Both the position numbers and the translations under genes were made by a program. Shown here piece after piece: positions 9,898 through 20,050 of a stretch of 21,655 nt of DNA. Within the stretch, counting starts at the first letter, position 1. Every line of letters begins with the position of its first letter. The notes below the pieces were generated by a model, which searched no databases, was not told the DNA's origin, and worked only from the letters and a program-made list of their open reading frames with translations. This DNA is from Wuchereria bancrofti. Lineage: Eukaryota; Nematoda; Chromadorea; Rhabditida; Onchocercidae. The stretch covers positions 469,083-490,737 of the forward strand of contig SSBO01000006.1 of the NCBI GenBank assembly GCA_005281725.1, in the 5' to 3' direction.

Positions 9898-11007
9898 ATG
9901 ATTTCAAAGAAGGAATTTAGCATCTAAAATTGCTATGTCTGTTCCTGGCACCGTTTGTTGTTTGAACTAATCAAATAGTACTTAAGATTTATTTCATTTT
10001 AAAGAAACTATTCATAGTGGTTCAGCTACCTCAAAGCATTTATATCATTTGATGAGTAATTAAAAGAGTTATTTAATTGCATCATTGAATGAATTAAAGA
10101 ACTGAATAATTTTTTGGAAATTATTACAAATAATTTAGCAAAAATAGAATTTTACTTTTAATAGAATTCAAAAACTTTTTGTTGAAAAAAAAATAAATTA
10201 TATGCATAATTAAAGTAAAATGATAAATGAATTGAATAAAAAATTTTATAAATAATGAAAAGTTTGAATGATATGTTATTTATTTCTTTTTATTTCATCA
10301 TTTGAAATAAAATAACAAAATAAACAAAATAATAGTATTACTTATAATATAATTAAAAGAAACAAAAATCATCAAAATTTATTTATTTATTTTATATCAT
10401 AGAACAGTATGCATACTGTTTTAGTATGGTATACTTTGTTTTTCTTTCTCTTTTCATTTCTGTTTTATTCACAAATTTTAAAACATATCGGTAAATTAAT
10501 ACTTACTTGAAATAAATGAGAAAAACTAAGAGGAAGAAAAAGAGTGAAACAGGTCAAAATCAAGTTTTTTTTAACATTTTTGTAAGGTTATTATTAGCAT
10601 TTTGTCGTACATATGCGTTCTTTAAGTAAATTAAATGAATTAAGTAAGTAAGTAACAAACTGAAGTAAGTAACTAATACAAACTAGCTAGTAGCAAACAG
10701 ATAGTTAATCCATTGCTTTAACAAAAAAAAAAAAAAAAAAGTAGAAATCCAAATGATAAAAATATATTTTACTACTGAAGGAAAAATTTTATTAGCATTG
10801 TAAATATTATTGTTACAACACAAACGGATAATGTTGGGTAAAAATTGGGAATGAGCAGAAAGGATGGGTAAGTAGAGAGAAGAACGGGAAGAATTGAATG
10901 AAAATTAGAAGTGAAAACTGGAATTTTCATTTCAATTTCTTCTTGTTATAAATTTCACCGAGTTTTGAAAAATAACTATGTAGGCGGAAAACAAAAGAAG
11001 AAAAAAA
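9898..11007. other. AT-rich spacer before the assembly gap
   Basis: AT-rich DNA with TAAG/TAAGTAAG tandem patches near 10620-10690, a long A run at about 10723-10740 and a purine-rich tract from 10850 to 10905. I recognise no gene. Short stretches around 9900-10120 are less AT-biased but all frames are closed by stops. Confidence 0.55.
10403..10420. repeat. 18-bp perfect palindrome
   Basis: AACAGTATGCATACTGTT is fully self-complementary. It is followed within 2 bp by a looser AGTAT-ggt-ATACT inverted repeat. It could be a dimeric transcription-factor site. No factor is assigned. Confidence 0.7.
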
Positions 11008-11047
11008 NNNNNNNNNNNNNNNNNNNNNNNNNNNNNNNNNNNNNNNN
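11008..11047. other. Assembly gap (40 N)
   Basis: A run of 40 unknown bases flanked on both sides by A homopolymers. Scaffolders may place fixed-size gaps, so the true distance may differ. Frames translated across it are not meaningful. Confidence 1.
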
Positions 11048-11790
11048 AAAAAAAAAGAGAACAAACAGAAATGAAAACGAAAATGAAAATAGTTTGCAAT
11101 TTTTGGAGGATCTTTTTTTTTTGAAAGTGAATTTTATTTAAAAAATAAAATTAATAAATGAAATAATTTCAAATTGTATTATCAATTGAAATATTTTTGT
11201 TTTTTTTTTTAATAATTACTATTATTTCATCAATTCACTTAAAAATCATCAGACTTTCTTCTTTTTTTTCTTCAAACAAAAACTTAAAGAGCAAATAAAT
11301 ATTTTGTAAAAAAGTAACTTCTGTTGTTGTCTTTGTTCTTTTTATAATTTTTTTTTTTTAACATTTTACAATTATTTAATTTGTCGTCTAAGTTTTTTTT
11401 TTCTGCATACTGTTGAAATTATTTTTTAGCTTGTCGTTTCATTTGTTCTAGCAATTGAAATTAAATTTAGCTTACGACAATACAATCATGATTGGATTTA
11501 TTTGTATACTTTATGAGTAAGTCTATAGTTTTGTTTGTCAAATGAGACAAATGTATGTGTCGAAGTGTCACATCAAAGTTTCCTGAAAGAAAAAAATCAA
11601 ATACTTCCCAATTATTTGTCCAGGAGTAAAAAGCTGACAGAGGAATGTGAGGAAAGGTAAGCAGAAGAAGGATTATTAGAAAAGAAAGAAAAATTGGTGC
11701 CATTAAAGATCACCGGTGTACCACCTCCTGAAACCGGATAGATAGACAGATATTTGATAATAGGTTGAACATACAAGCGCAACCCGGCAC
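11048..11790. other. AT-rich upstream region of the Cys-repeat gene
   Basis: No gene is called. A minus-strand frame at 11467-11703 begins with a hydrophobic stretch resembling a signal peptide, but it mirrors a purine-rich plus strand and has no family resemblance. The last 100 bp become more mixed in composition, consistent with a promoter. Confidence 0.5.
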
Positions 11791-11792
11791 AA

Positions 11793-11800
11793 TATATAAA
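11793..11800 (+). promoter_or_regulatory. TATA box candidate
   Basis: TATATAAA followed by GG lies 129 bp upstream of the ATG at 11929. This spacing allows a 5' leader of about 100 nt. There is no clear AG acceptor close to the ATG, so this gene may use its own transcription start instead of a spliced leader. Confidence 0.5.
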
Positions 11801-11928
11801 GGTGAAAAGAATTAAAAAAACTTCCTGGTGAAGTTAAAAAGCGGTACTCTTCAATTATTAAGTAGCATAAATTTTGAAATTCAATTGATTCCTTAAAATA
11901 TTTTCTTTTTTGGTGAAACAAAAAAAAA

Positions 11929-14900
11929 ATGTCAAAGCTTCTATGTAGTGCTTTATTAATTGCATCATTGCTTTTTCCCGAAATTATTCATTCTGCTGAG
12001 GTATGCTTCATTCTTTGCTTTTTTTTTTTTTTTTGATTTTAAAAACTTTATTTCGTATTATTAAATTTCACCTATTAGTTTAAGAAAAAGAGAAGAAAGA
12101 AAGAAGGAAAAGGGAAAAATGAAATGAGAGTGAATTATATAAAAATATATATTTATGTAATCAAAAAAAAAAATTTAATAATAAAATAAATCAAAAATTT
12201 GATTATTTCTTCTTTTATCTTATAATTATGACTGCTTGAATATTTAAAATTTTTCGTTTTAAAAACCTGAAATTTGCATTAATTTTTCTTTTTAAATAAA
12301 TAAGTTTAATAGATATTAATTAAGTTTGAGGCATATTCTTAAATGATAATTAATGTCAATTTAATATTACTTCTTTTTTTCATACTAGAATAATGCAAGT
12401 AAACATTTAAAATAAAGATTATAACTGAATTGAGATAGAAGATATTTTTTTATAAAAAGATTTTAAGCCAATAAAACATTATTAGTAATACATTTTATTT
12501 TTATGATAATTTTTGCAATTTGAATTTTACAAATTATTTCATTTTGAAGTCAAAATTCGTAAAGTGCTTTCAAATTAAATGAGACAATAAGTCGAATGAA
12601 ATCATTTATTTTTAACTGCACATTACTGTTATTATTATTACCATTATTATTGTTATTATTATTATTGTTATTATTATTATTGTGACTATAATACTAATAA
12701 TTTTAATAATTACTAATTATTATTATAACTTACGTGTTAGTATGACTTTAAATGAATGGTATCCATCTAGTAGACAAAGAAAAAAGGTAAAAACAGAAAT
12801 GAAATGAAATTTCGTTTATAGCAAAAAATAAACTACACATAAGGAAATGTTCAATTATTAACATAAAAAATTTTGGTTACTACACATTTGAATTTAGATT
12901 ACTGTAATAGCAGTGAAAGTATTACTGTTGTAGTATCCATTACTGTATCATCAGATACCATAATCCAATAATTCATTTTATTTACATTAAAAGACACAAA
13001 GATATGCTATTGTTTACATTGAAATTTTCAAATAATTTACTAAATCACAACAAATTTTTAACATCGTTGATAATAATAACATTTTATTAATTAATGTACA
13101 ATTTCAAATGATCAATCAATATTGCTATCTTTCAATACTTGTATTTATATTGCATATAAAAATTATGAATTGAAGAAATTATTTATTATCCTTTAATTTT
13201 TCTTTTTGTATGCACTTTTATGCTGATCTTTTTTCTCTTATAATTCACAACAAAAAGAAAAAATCATAAAAATTTTTATGAACTTCCACTTATAGTTATT
13301 TTTCTAGAAACGATACAGTAAACAAAAATTAATTAATGAATTTATCTCGGATAATATATATTTTTTTTAGTTTTTTGTTTGCATTAAATCTATGATTGAA
13401 TATGAATATTTCTGAAATATATCTTTTTCAAAACATAAAGTGACAGAAAGAGATAAAAAACAAATTTATTAAATTTTTCAATAAAATCATTAAGAACAAA
13501 CGATACTGCAAATAATTAGCTTGACTAGAATTTTGTAATTAAGATTAAAATATTTTAAATATTTAAATTAACTTCCTAAATTAATTTTAACTATCAAACA
13601 CAATTTCTACACTTCGTTTATCTCTCTTTAATTCTTCTACTTTCATTCATTCATTCATTCATTTCAATTTATGAACAAATCATCATTTTAAATTTTGTTT
13701 ACTTTCCGACTTCCCACTGTTTGAATGCTGTCAACCGATCCAACAATCTATTCCTCTTCCTATTGCATTTTTAACACTCAACAGATACATAAAAAAAATG
13801 ATATTTAATCTTTTTGCTTCAAAATCCATTTGTAAACAAAAAATTACTTTTCCTTTTTTTCTTTTTTGAAGAAATTAGAAAAAAAAATTTTTTTTGAAGA
13901 AAAAATTGTGTTTTTGATGAAATTTATTGTAGAAAAAAATAATATAATGGATTAAAAAGCGAATGCGATAAATCTTAGGTAATATTTAATTAGAAACAAA
14001 ATAAATATTAATTGCTCTCCATGGATAATTTAATTCTTTTCTTTTTTTTTTCATTTATTAGATCAAATAGAGATAAGAATATAATATTTGAAAATGCAAT
14101 TTGTAGTAAAAAACAAGTGTTTGGAAATTTTATTTTTCAAAATATATTATGAATTTGTGTAAACAAACCAAATCTTCTCTTTCATATAGAAAGCATTTTA
14201 ATAAAGTTATTCATTTATTATCAATAAAATTAGAGAAAAAAATAACATCAAAATGGACTGGTTTAGCTTACTTCAGTTGATTGATTAAATAGTAAATAAA
14301 TAAATAAACTGGAAATTTACTTGCAAACTAGATAAAGAAAAGTATTATTAAGATAGTAACAGTAGTATATATCAACGACAACTGCGATCATAGAAAAACA
14401 TTAAAGCTTCATTTGAGTAAATAAAATCTGAACAATGATAAATAAACAAAACGAAATATAACAAGAAAGAGAGAAAAAAAAACATTAAATTGATATTGCG
14501 GTTACTATTTGAAATAAATCAAACAAATTATTTGCTAAATATTTTTTTTAAATCGAATAAAATTTTATCATTTTATTGAATTAAATTGTTAGATTGAATA
14601 AGAATGCAATATTTGAACTAATTCAAAGGCTTGAAAAAAAAGGAAAAGAAAAAAGAAAGTGTACTCAGTAGCTTAGAATTTTCCGAAACTAATGATTAAT
14701 TCTTTTTTTACAATTTTAGATGCTAAGTAAATAAAAAGTAACTTTGTTTTTTTTGAAATTCGAAAAAAAAAATTCATCTCTAGAATGTTATAGACATTAT
14801 TAACATATCACCAATTTTTTCAATTAAAAAACTTTCTTCAAAAAAAAAAAAGGAAATTTTTTTTAAATGTTTTTTTTTTTTAAATATTTCTAGACACAGC

Positions 14901-16945
14901 TCCGTACTCGTGCAAGACGTTGCGTCTGCATTTCAATTGGTTGCGGATGTTATCAACCAACCGGTTCAGTTTACCGGCAACCATTACCATCTTCATATCG
15001 GCAAGCATTACCGTCTTCATATCGGCAACCAGTACCGTCTTCATATCGGCAACCAGTACCGTCTTCATATCGGCAACCAATTTATCGACAACAACCGGAT
15101 ACAACACCATGCGTTACAAATTGTATTCAAGGTTGTATGCAAAAGCAACAAAATACATGCCAACAATCATGTCAAAATTTATGGTTTGTTTAAAATTATA
15201 TTTTTATTAAAGTTTAAAAAAAATATTTGCACAAAAAGATTTTTCTTTTTTTCTTCCTTTTTTTTGATAAAAATACAAATTTACAAAATTAATTTATATG
15301 TAATCTATATTTGTTACATATATCAGAGATAAATTTTTTCCTCTAAACAATGATAACTTATCACTTATTTCTTTCTATCATTAGCATAATTTGCAGCGGT
15401 ACACAACCAACTTATCAGCAACCGAAAGGATATGCACCAGCATCTTATCAGCATGAACCAATGACCTCTGACATGGCTACTGGTCAGCAAAGCGCTACTG
15501 GACCATGCTTACATGTTTGCATGCCTAGCTGTGAATCACAATGCATTCAACGATCAAGAACAATACCTGAAATATCACAGCAGGATAATCCTGTACCTGT
15601 GGTAAAAAGCCAGGTAGACTCATCATTATTTCATTTAATTTTTCTTTTTTTCCTAATTAAAATTATTTCATAAATTTTAATTATATCATAAAAAAATTCA
15701 ATTCAAATATTTTCCTTTTCTTTTTTAAAGAAGATTTTAAATAATTTCTTTTTTTTTAAAACAAAAATTGTTACAGACACCGTCTTATTATCCATTACAA
15801 CAATATGAACCTGCAATGCAACAATATGCTAATAATGATAATACAATTTGCATTCATCTTTGCATGCCATCCTGTGAAAGACAATGCATTGAACGAACAA
15901 TTTCTACAATTCCGTCACATCCGGAACGAACGGAACAGCCAAATGGTGTCTATTATCCAAAACCAACACCGGATTCATCAGAATCCTATCAAAATTTCAT
16001 TCCAGCTAATCAAACATCGATTGTCATCCGACCTGTTGCAAATAGTGGTACAACAACAATTTGTTTACCCATCTGTGCAGCACCATGTCCAACAAAATGT
16101 ACCGAAGGTCAAAGACAAAGCGGTACAGAAGACGAATATACAAATGGTGGTGCCACTCAGGAACCAATGACACCTACCCAAACTGATTTAGTACCACGTG
16201 AAATTTCGATTAGTCTACCGCAATCAATTCAACAATCACCGGATTGCATGAATTTATGTCAAGAAACATGCATGCAACAATGTGTTGAACAAAGTAACAC
16301 TCTATTAATTAATTAACTTTTTTATGTTCATAAAAAGTAAAATTAAAATTTTTTTTACACAAAATTTTAATTGAAAATAAAAAAGAATTTTTTTTCAACG
16401 ATTGAAAATTAAATTTGACAACCGATGTTTTTTTCTTAAATAAAGTAACAATTAAAAAAAAAAAAGAATGAAATGAGTAGCATATTTACAATACAAATTC
16501 AAATTTTTGATCAGTTTATTTCAATCATTAAACTATATTTCAATCATTATTACTAATTAAAGAAAAAACTAAATAACACTTTTTTTTTTAAGATCAACCA
16601 GCTGATCAATGTCAATCATCTTGCTCGTATACATGTCAGGAAAGTTGCGCTCATTCTCCGGTTAATACCGCCACAATCAGTTCCATTCAACAACCACAAA
16701 TAGAAACGGAAATGTATGAAACAATGGCACCAATTCCGGATAATTCCATGAATTCACCACTCTTTAAAACTTTTCTCCTTCGATCACCACCATATTACCG
16801 TCAAAATTCCGTTTATGAACCACAAATTATCAACTGTCTCTCCGGTTCAGCAAGAAGTGGCCAATGTAAATGTCCATTCGGTTATGTTGTATGCTTATCA
16901 ACAAAATCACATATCAGCCAACAGCAATGCTGTAGGAGACGATGA
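11929..16945 (+). CDS. Secreted C-x3-C repeat protein, abu/pqn-like (C_tripleX)
   Basis: I assemble five exons: 11929-12000, 14894-15183, 15397-15613, 15777-16293 and 16593-16945, all phase-compatible, giving about 482 residues. Residues 1-23 form a signal peptide ending HSA. A furin-like RARR site (30-33) follows. Four tandem RQPxPSSY octads span 52-83. C-x3-C-x3-C repeats begin at Cys97, 101, 105 and Cys113, 117, 121. Full C-x3-C-x3-C-x3-C tetrads start at 158, 218, 289, 350 and 372, and the C-terminus has six more Cys. The split codon at the exon 2-3 junction creates Cys121 and completes a repeat, which supports the splice model. The linkers are Gln/Pro/Ser/Thr-rich. In C. elegans such abu/pqn proteins are linked to the pharyngeal cuticle; a structural, disulfide-linked extracellular role here is inferred. 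The exon 3 donor could also be at 15601/15602, removing four residues in frame. Confidence 0.88.
12001..14893 (+). other. Large first intron of the Cys-repeat gene
   Basis: GT-AG intron of 2.9 kb, about ten times longer than the other introns of this gene. It is AT-rich, with an ATT-type microsatellite at about 12628-12690 and a CATT tetranucleotide run at about 13642-13662. No nested gene is visible on either strand. Confidence 0.75.
14975..15085 (+). repeat. 24-bp coding tandem repeat (RQPxPSSY)
   Basis: Four 24-bp units start at 14975, 14999, 15023 and 15047, followed by a partial fifth. Units 3 and 4 are identical. The in-frame product is an eight-residue Arg-Gln-Pro-x-Pro-Ser-Ser-Tyr repeat. 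Because the period is divisible by three, all other frames and the opposite strand also stay open here. This explains the misleading longer frames in this region. Confidence 0.95.
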
Positions 16946-17790
16946 TAATAAGAAATGAACAATAATTCATTGTATGGTCATGATGTTCTTGCAAAAATTC
17001 TAAAATTTCTCAGTTCATTTTTTTTTTTTTGAAATTTTTTTTCTAATTCTTTCACTTGAAGTGAAAAAATAAGATGCAATATTTCTATTACTATTTTGTA
17101 TGCACTGATGATACTCGTAAAAAAGTTTGCTTTTCTTTTTTTTTTTGCATAAATTTTCAATTATTTGTACTGTCTTATCTGAATGTAACATTTGTCAACA
17201 ATGATTTGTAAAATTTTTTTCATTTCATTGAATAAAAATTTATTCGTAGAAAATTTGAAAGTTTTTAGTAGCAAAAAAAAAAAAAAGAAAAATGTTTATA
17301 TGTGTGATTTTACAAACATATGAACACGTAAGTAATAGCTATACGTAATACGTAAACATTACTAATCTTATGCATGCATATCATATTAACAAAAAAAAAG
17401 AGAAAAATGATTTCATTTATTGTCCTGCAAAAACTTTACAGTGCATATAATTTGAACAAAATTTCAATTTACAGTATTAAAAAGAGAAATTTGCGTAATT
17501 CTATGCAATTAACTCTTCTTGTCCCATAATACTTTTACCCTCATATTTTAATTTCAACAAATTTTAAAATATCATTTAATCTTTCTCCACCTTCATTACA
17601 ATCATACAGGATGAAATTTTATCATCAACTATTAAATCATAAAATTATCAACTTTTTTTTGAAATTAAAGTTTTTTTTTTAAAAAGCGATAAATAAAATA
17701 CAAAAATAAGCTAAGGCATGCGCATCGATGACAATATCAAAACACTTAACTCATTTAGATCGTATCATATCACACACTTTGAATTTTTCC
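16946..17790. other. 3' flank of the Cys-repeat gene
   Basis: AT-rich. AATAAA at 17231-17236 is a plausible poly(A) signal 286 nt after the stop codon. The minus-strand Lys/Phe-rich frame at 16978-17160 is not supported as a gene. Confidence 0.55.
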
Positions 17791-18107
17791 ATTATCACTT
17801 GAATTTGATCATCACTATTATCACTCGAATTTGATCATCAGCATTATCACTTGAATTTGATCATCACCATCATCACTTGAATTTGATCATCACCATCATC
17901 ACTTGAATTTGATCACCACCATCATCACTTGAATTTGGTCATCGCCACTATCACTTGAATTTGATCATCACCATCATCACTTGAATTTGATCATCACCAT
18001 TATTACTTGAATTTGGTCATCGCCACTATCATTTGAACTTGATTATCACCTGAATTGATCATCACTATTATCTACTTGAATGTGGTCATCGCCACTATCA
18101 CTTGAAT
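17791..18107. repeat. 26-bp minisatellite
   Basis: About 13 units with a period of 26 bp, each with CTTGAATTTGATCATCA or a close variant; unit starts are at 17798, 17824, 17850, 17876, 17902, 17928, 17954, 17980, 18006 and 18032, after which the array becomes irregular. Two subtypes alternate, one with GATCATCACCATCATCA and one with GGTCATCGCCACTATCA. The period is not a multiple of three and no long frame crosses it, so it is non-coding. Confidence 0.95.
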
Positions 18108-18375
18108 CATTTGAATACATTCGATCACTTGGTCACTCGGTCATTTGTGCGACTTTATTTTTTCTTTTTTTTGCCTTCAAACATATTGTCAAAACAATTC
18201 AGGAAAAAGAAAACGATCTATGTTATCTATAGCATAAATTAAAGATTAGAGATTAAAAGTTAAAGGTTCGATTTCTATTAAAGCATTAGCAAAAATTACC
18301 AGTCCAAAAAAAAAAAAAAAAAATTATTTTATTGATTTAGATAAAATTTGGAAATGGAAGAGTTGCATTGTGTAG

Positions 18376-18506
18376 GCACGGATGGCCGAGTGGTCTAAGG
18401 CGCCAGACTCAAGCAGTAGTGTTTATGCTTCACACGAGAATTTCAAAGTGTGTTGGGGTGTTCTGGTATCGTTATCGATGCGTGGGTTCGAATCCCACTC
18501 CGTGCA
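18376..18506 (+). tRNA. tRNA-Leu(CAA) with intron
   Basis: The acceptor stem GCACGGA pairs perfectly with TCCGTGC, followed by discriminator A at 18506. The A box (TGGCCGAGTGG) and B box (GGTTCGAATCC) are intact, as is the T arm GTGGG/CCCAC. The anticodon stem is CCAGA/TCTGG with anticodon CAA at 18410-18412, and the long variable arm with an ATCG/CGAT stem is typical of class II leucine tRNA. A 47-nt intron (18414-18460) follows position 37; eukaryotic tRNA-Leu(CAA) genes characteristically have an intron there. The mature tRNA is 84 nt before CCA. T runs downstream from 18513 would terminate RNA polymerase III. An open frame across it is spurious. Confidence 0.95.
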
Positions 18507-20050
18507 CTGGCACTTTTGCGTCTTTTTCTTTTCTTGTATTAAATTTTAAAATTAAATTTAATTGTATAGAATAAGATTTTAAGGAAAAGAAAATAGTGAA
18601 CAAATTGTTGAAATATTAAAATTCGACAAATAACAATTTAAACTTAATAGATTTCAAATTTTTTGTTTAATTAATTAATATCAATGAATAATATGAATGA
18701 AAACAAAATCATACTAACTTAGATTTAGTGTGTTAGAAAGAAGTAAATCTCAAACAAATTTGGATTATTAATTTATATCTTTAATAGTCGAAAATAGCCC
18801 GGCAACAACGACAATTATGGAAAATATTGCATTTTTAGTGAAGTAGAAATATTCTAATTAGAAAAACATGGAGAAACATTTCAATATTTATTTTATTACT
18901 GCAAGCAAACTATTACCTTCGAGAAATACTAGAAGTTATTTAATTTGATAAAGTGAAAGAAAGTCCATGGAACACTCTTCACGGATCATAAATGTACATG
19001 AGCGATTTTTGTAATATTTGAATAACTGTTATCACTTACTATTAACATTTTATCCTCAATAATTTCAGACAGTTATCACGGAAAATTTAATCAAAATAGA
19101 AATTAAAACAAAAATAATATATTATTAACCGACAATGAAAAGTGGTAGTACGTAATTATTACAAATTGGTATTCAAATGAATTATTATCACAACAATTAT
19201 TTGTACTAATTCCGTGTTCACAGCAATTAAAAACAATAAATGGCTAATTAATTAGCTTCAATTAATGCATTTTTTATTCAGTATCATATCTCAAAACAAA
19301 ATAATTAAATGCTATTTTGGAAACAAAAAAAAAATATGATTGAAACAAGAAGGAGAATGAAAAATTGAATAATTCTTAATAAAACCTGCAATTAATTAAA
19401 AAATAAAAAGACACATAAGAAATATGGACGTGATTTCAACGTAGTAAGCAATAATTCCACTACAATATTGGATTAACTAATTGCTTCCATAATAGCATAA
19501 ATATATTATTAACGAACGATGAGAAAATGTAGAAATTAGAATAAGAAAAGAAAAATTACTGAAAGAATCATATATAATTTCGAAGTGAAATTGCAATTAA
19601 TTTGGTTATCCATTACTCAATTCATTTAAGAAATTTAACAGAAATTTGCATTAAAAGAAAAATAAAAGAAATCAGTTCGATTTGTACAAAAAGATAGTGG
19701 CAACAAGCATAGTATGATGATGTCAAATTGGGATGTGCTAGAGAATAAAAAAGTGATCAAATGATATTCCGTGCGGAGAGCAAAAGTACTGAACAGTGTA
19801 CATCCATTTTTGTGCACATTCAGTAAGATATTTCTCGAGCGCGAGAGAGTATTACTTATGTTTTCATTAATGATTGTTTCGCTTTTTTTTTTCTTTTGCT
19901 TAAGTTAAAACTGGGTTAAGAAAAAAAATTGTATTTGACATTTGGTATATTGTGATCAATTTTTGATAACATTAGGACGTATAATTTGGCGTTCATGATC
20001 AATTTGTATCTAATTAGTACTTGGTTAATTTGGTAATCTTATAGAATAAA
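18507..20050. other. AT-rich spacer upstream of the zinc-finger gene
   Basis: No gene is recognised. The last 300 bp are more mixed in composition. They contain a TCTCG-agcg-CGAGA hairpin (19833-19846) and an imperfect hairpin around 19785-19825, possibly promoter elements. TTATAG at 20039-20044, just before the ATG, could be a trans-splice acceptor. Confidence 0.45.

Noticed and set aside
11467..11703. Minus-strand frame with a signal-peptide-like start, divergent from the Cys-repeat gene
   Set aside because: The hydrophobic start mirrors a purine-rich plus strand. The rest resembles no family, and there is no promoter or poly(A) evidence. Not enough support.
14880..15332. Several long frames across the 24-bp tandem repeat, both strands
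   Set aside because: A period divisible by three keeps all frames open. Only the frame that splices from the signal-peptide exon and gives C-x3-C motifs is credible.
17791..18107. Regular repeats that could suggest a CRISPR array
   Set aside because: The units are contiguous with no unique spacers, and the genome is eukaryotic. It is a minisatellite.
18368..18574. 68-residue open frame
   Set aside because: It lies across the tRNA-Leu gene and is a chance frame.
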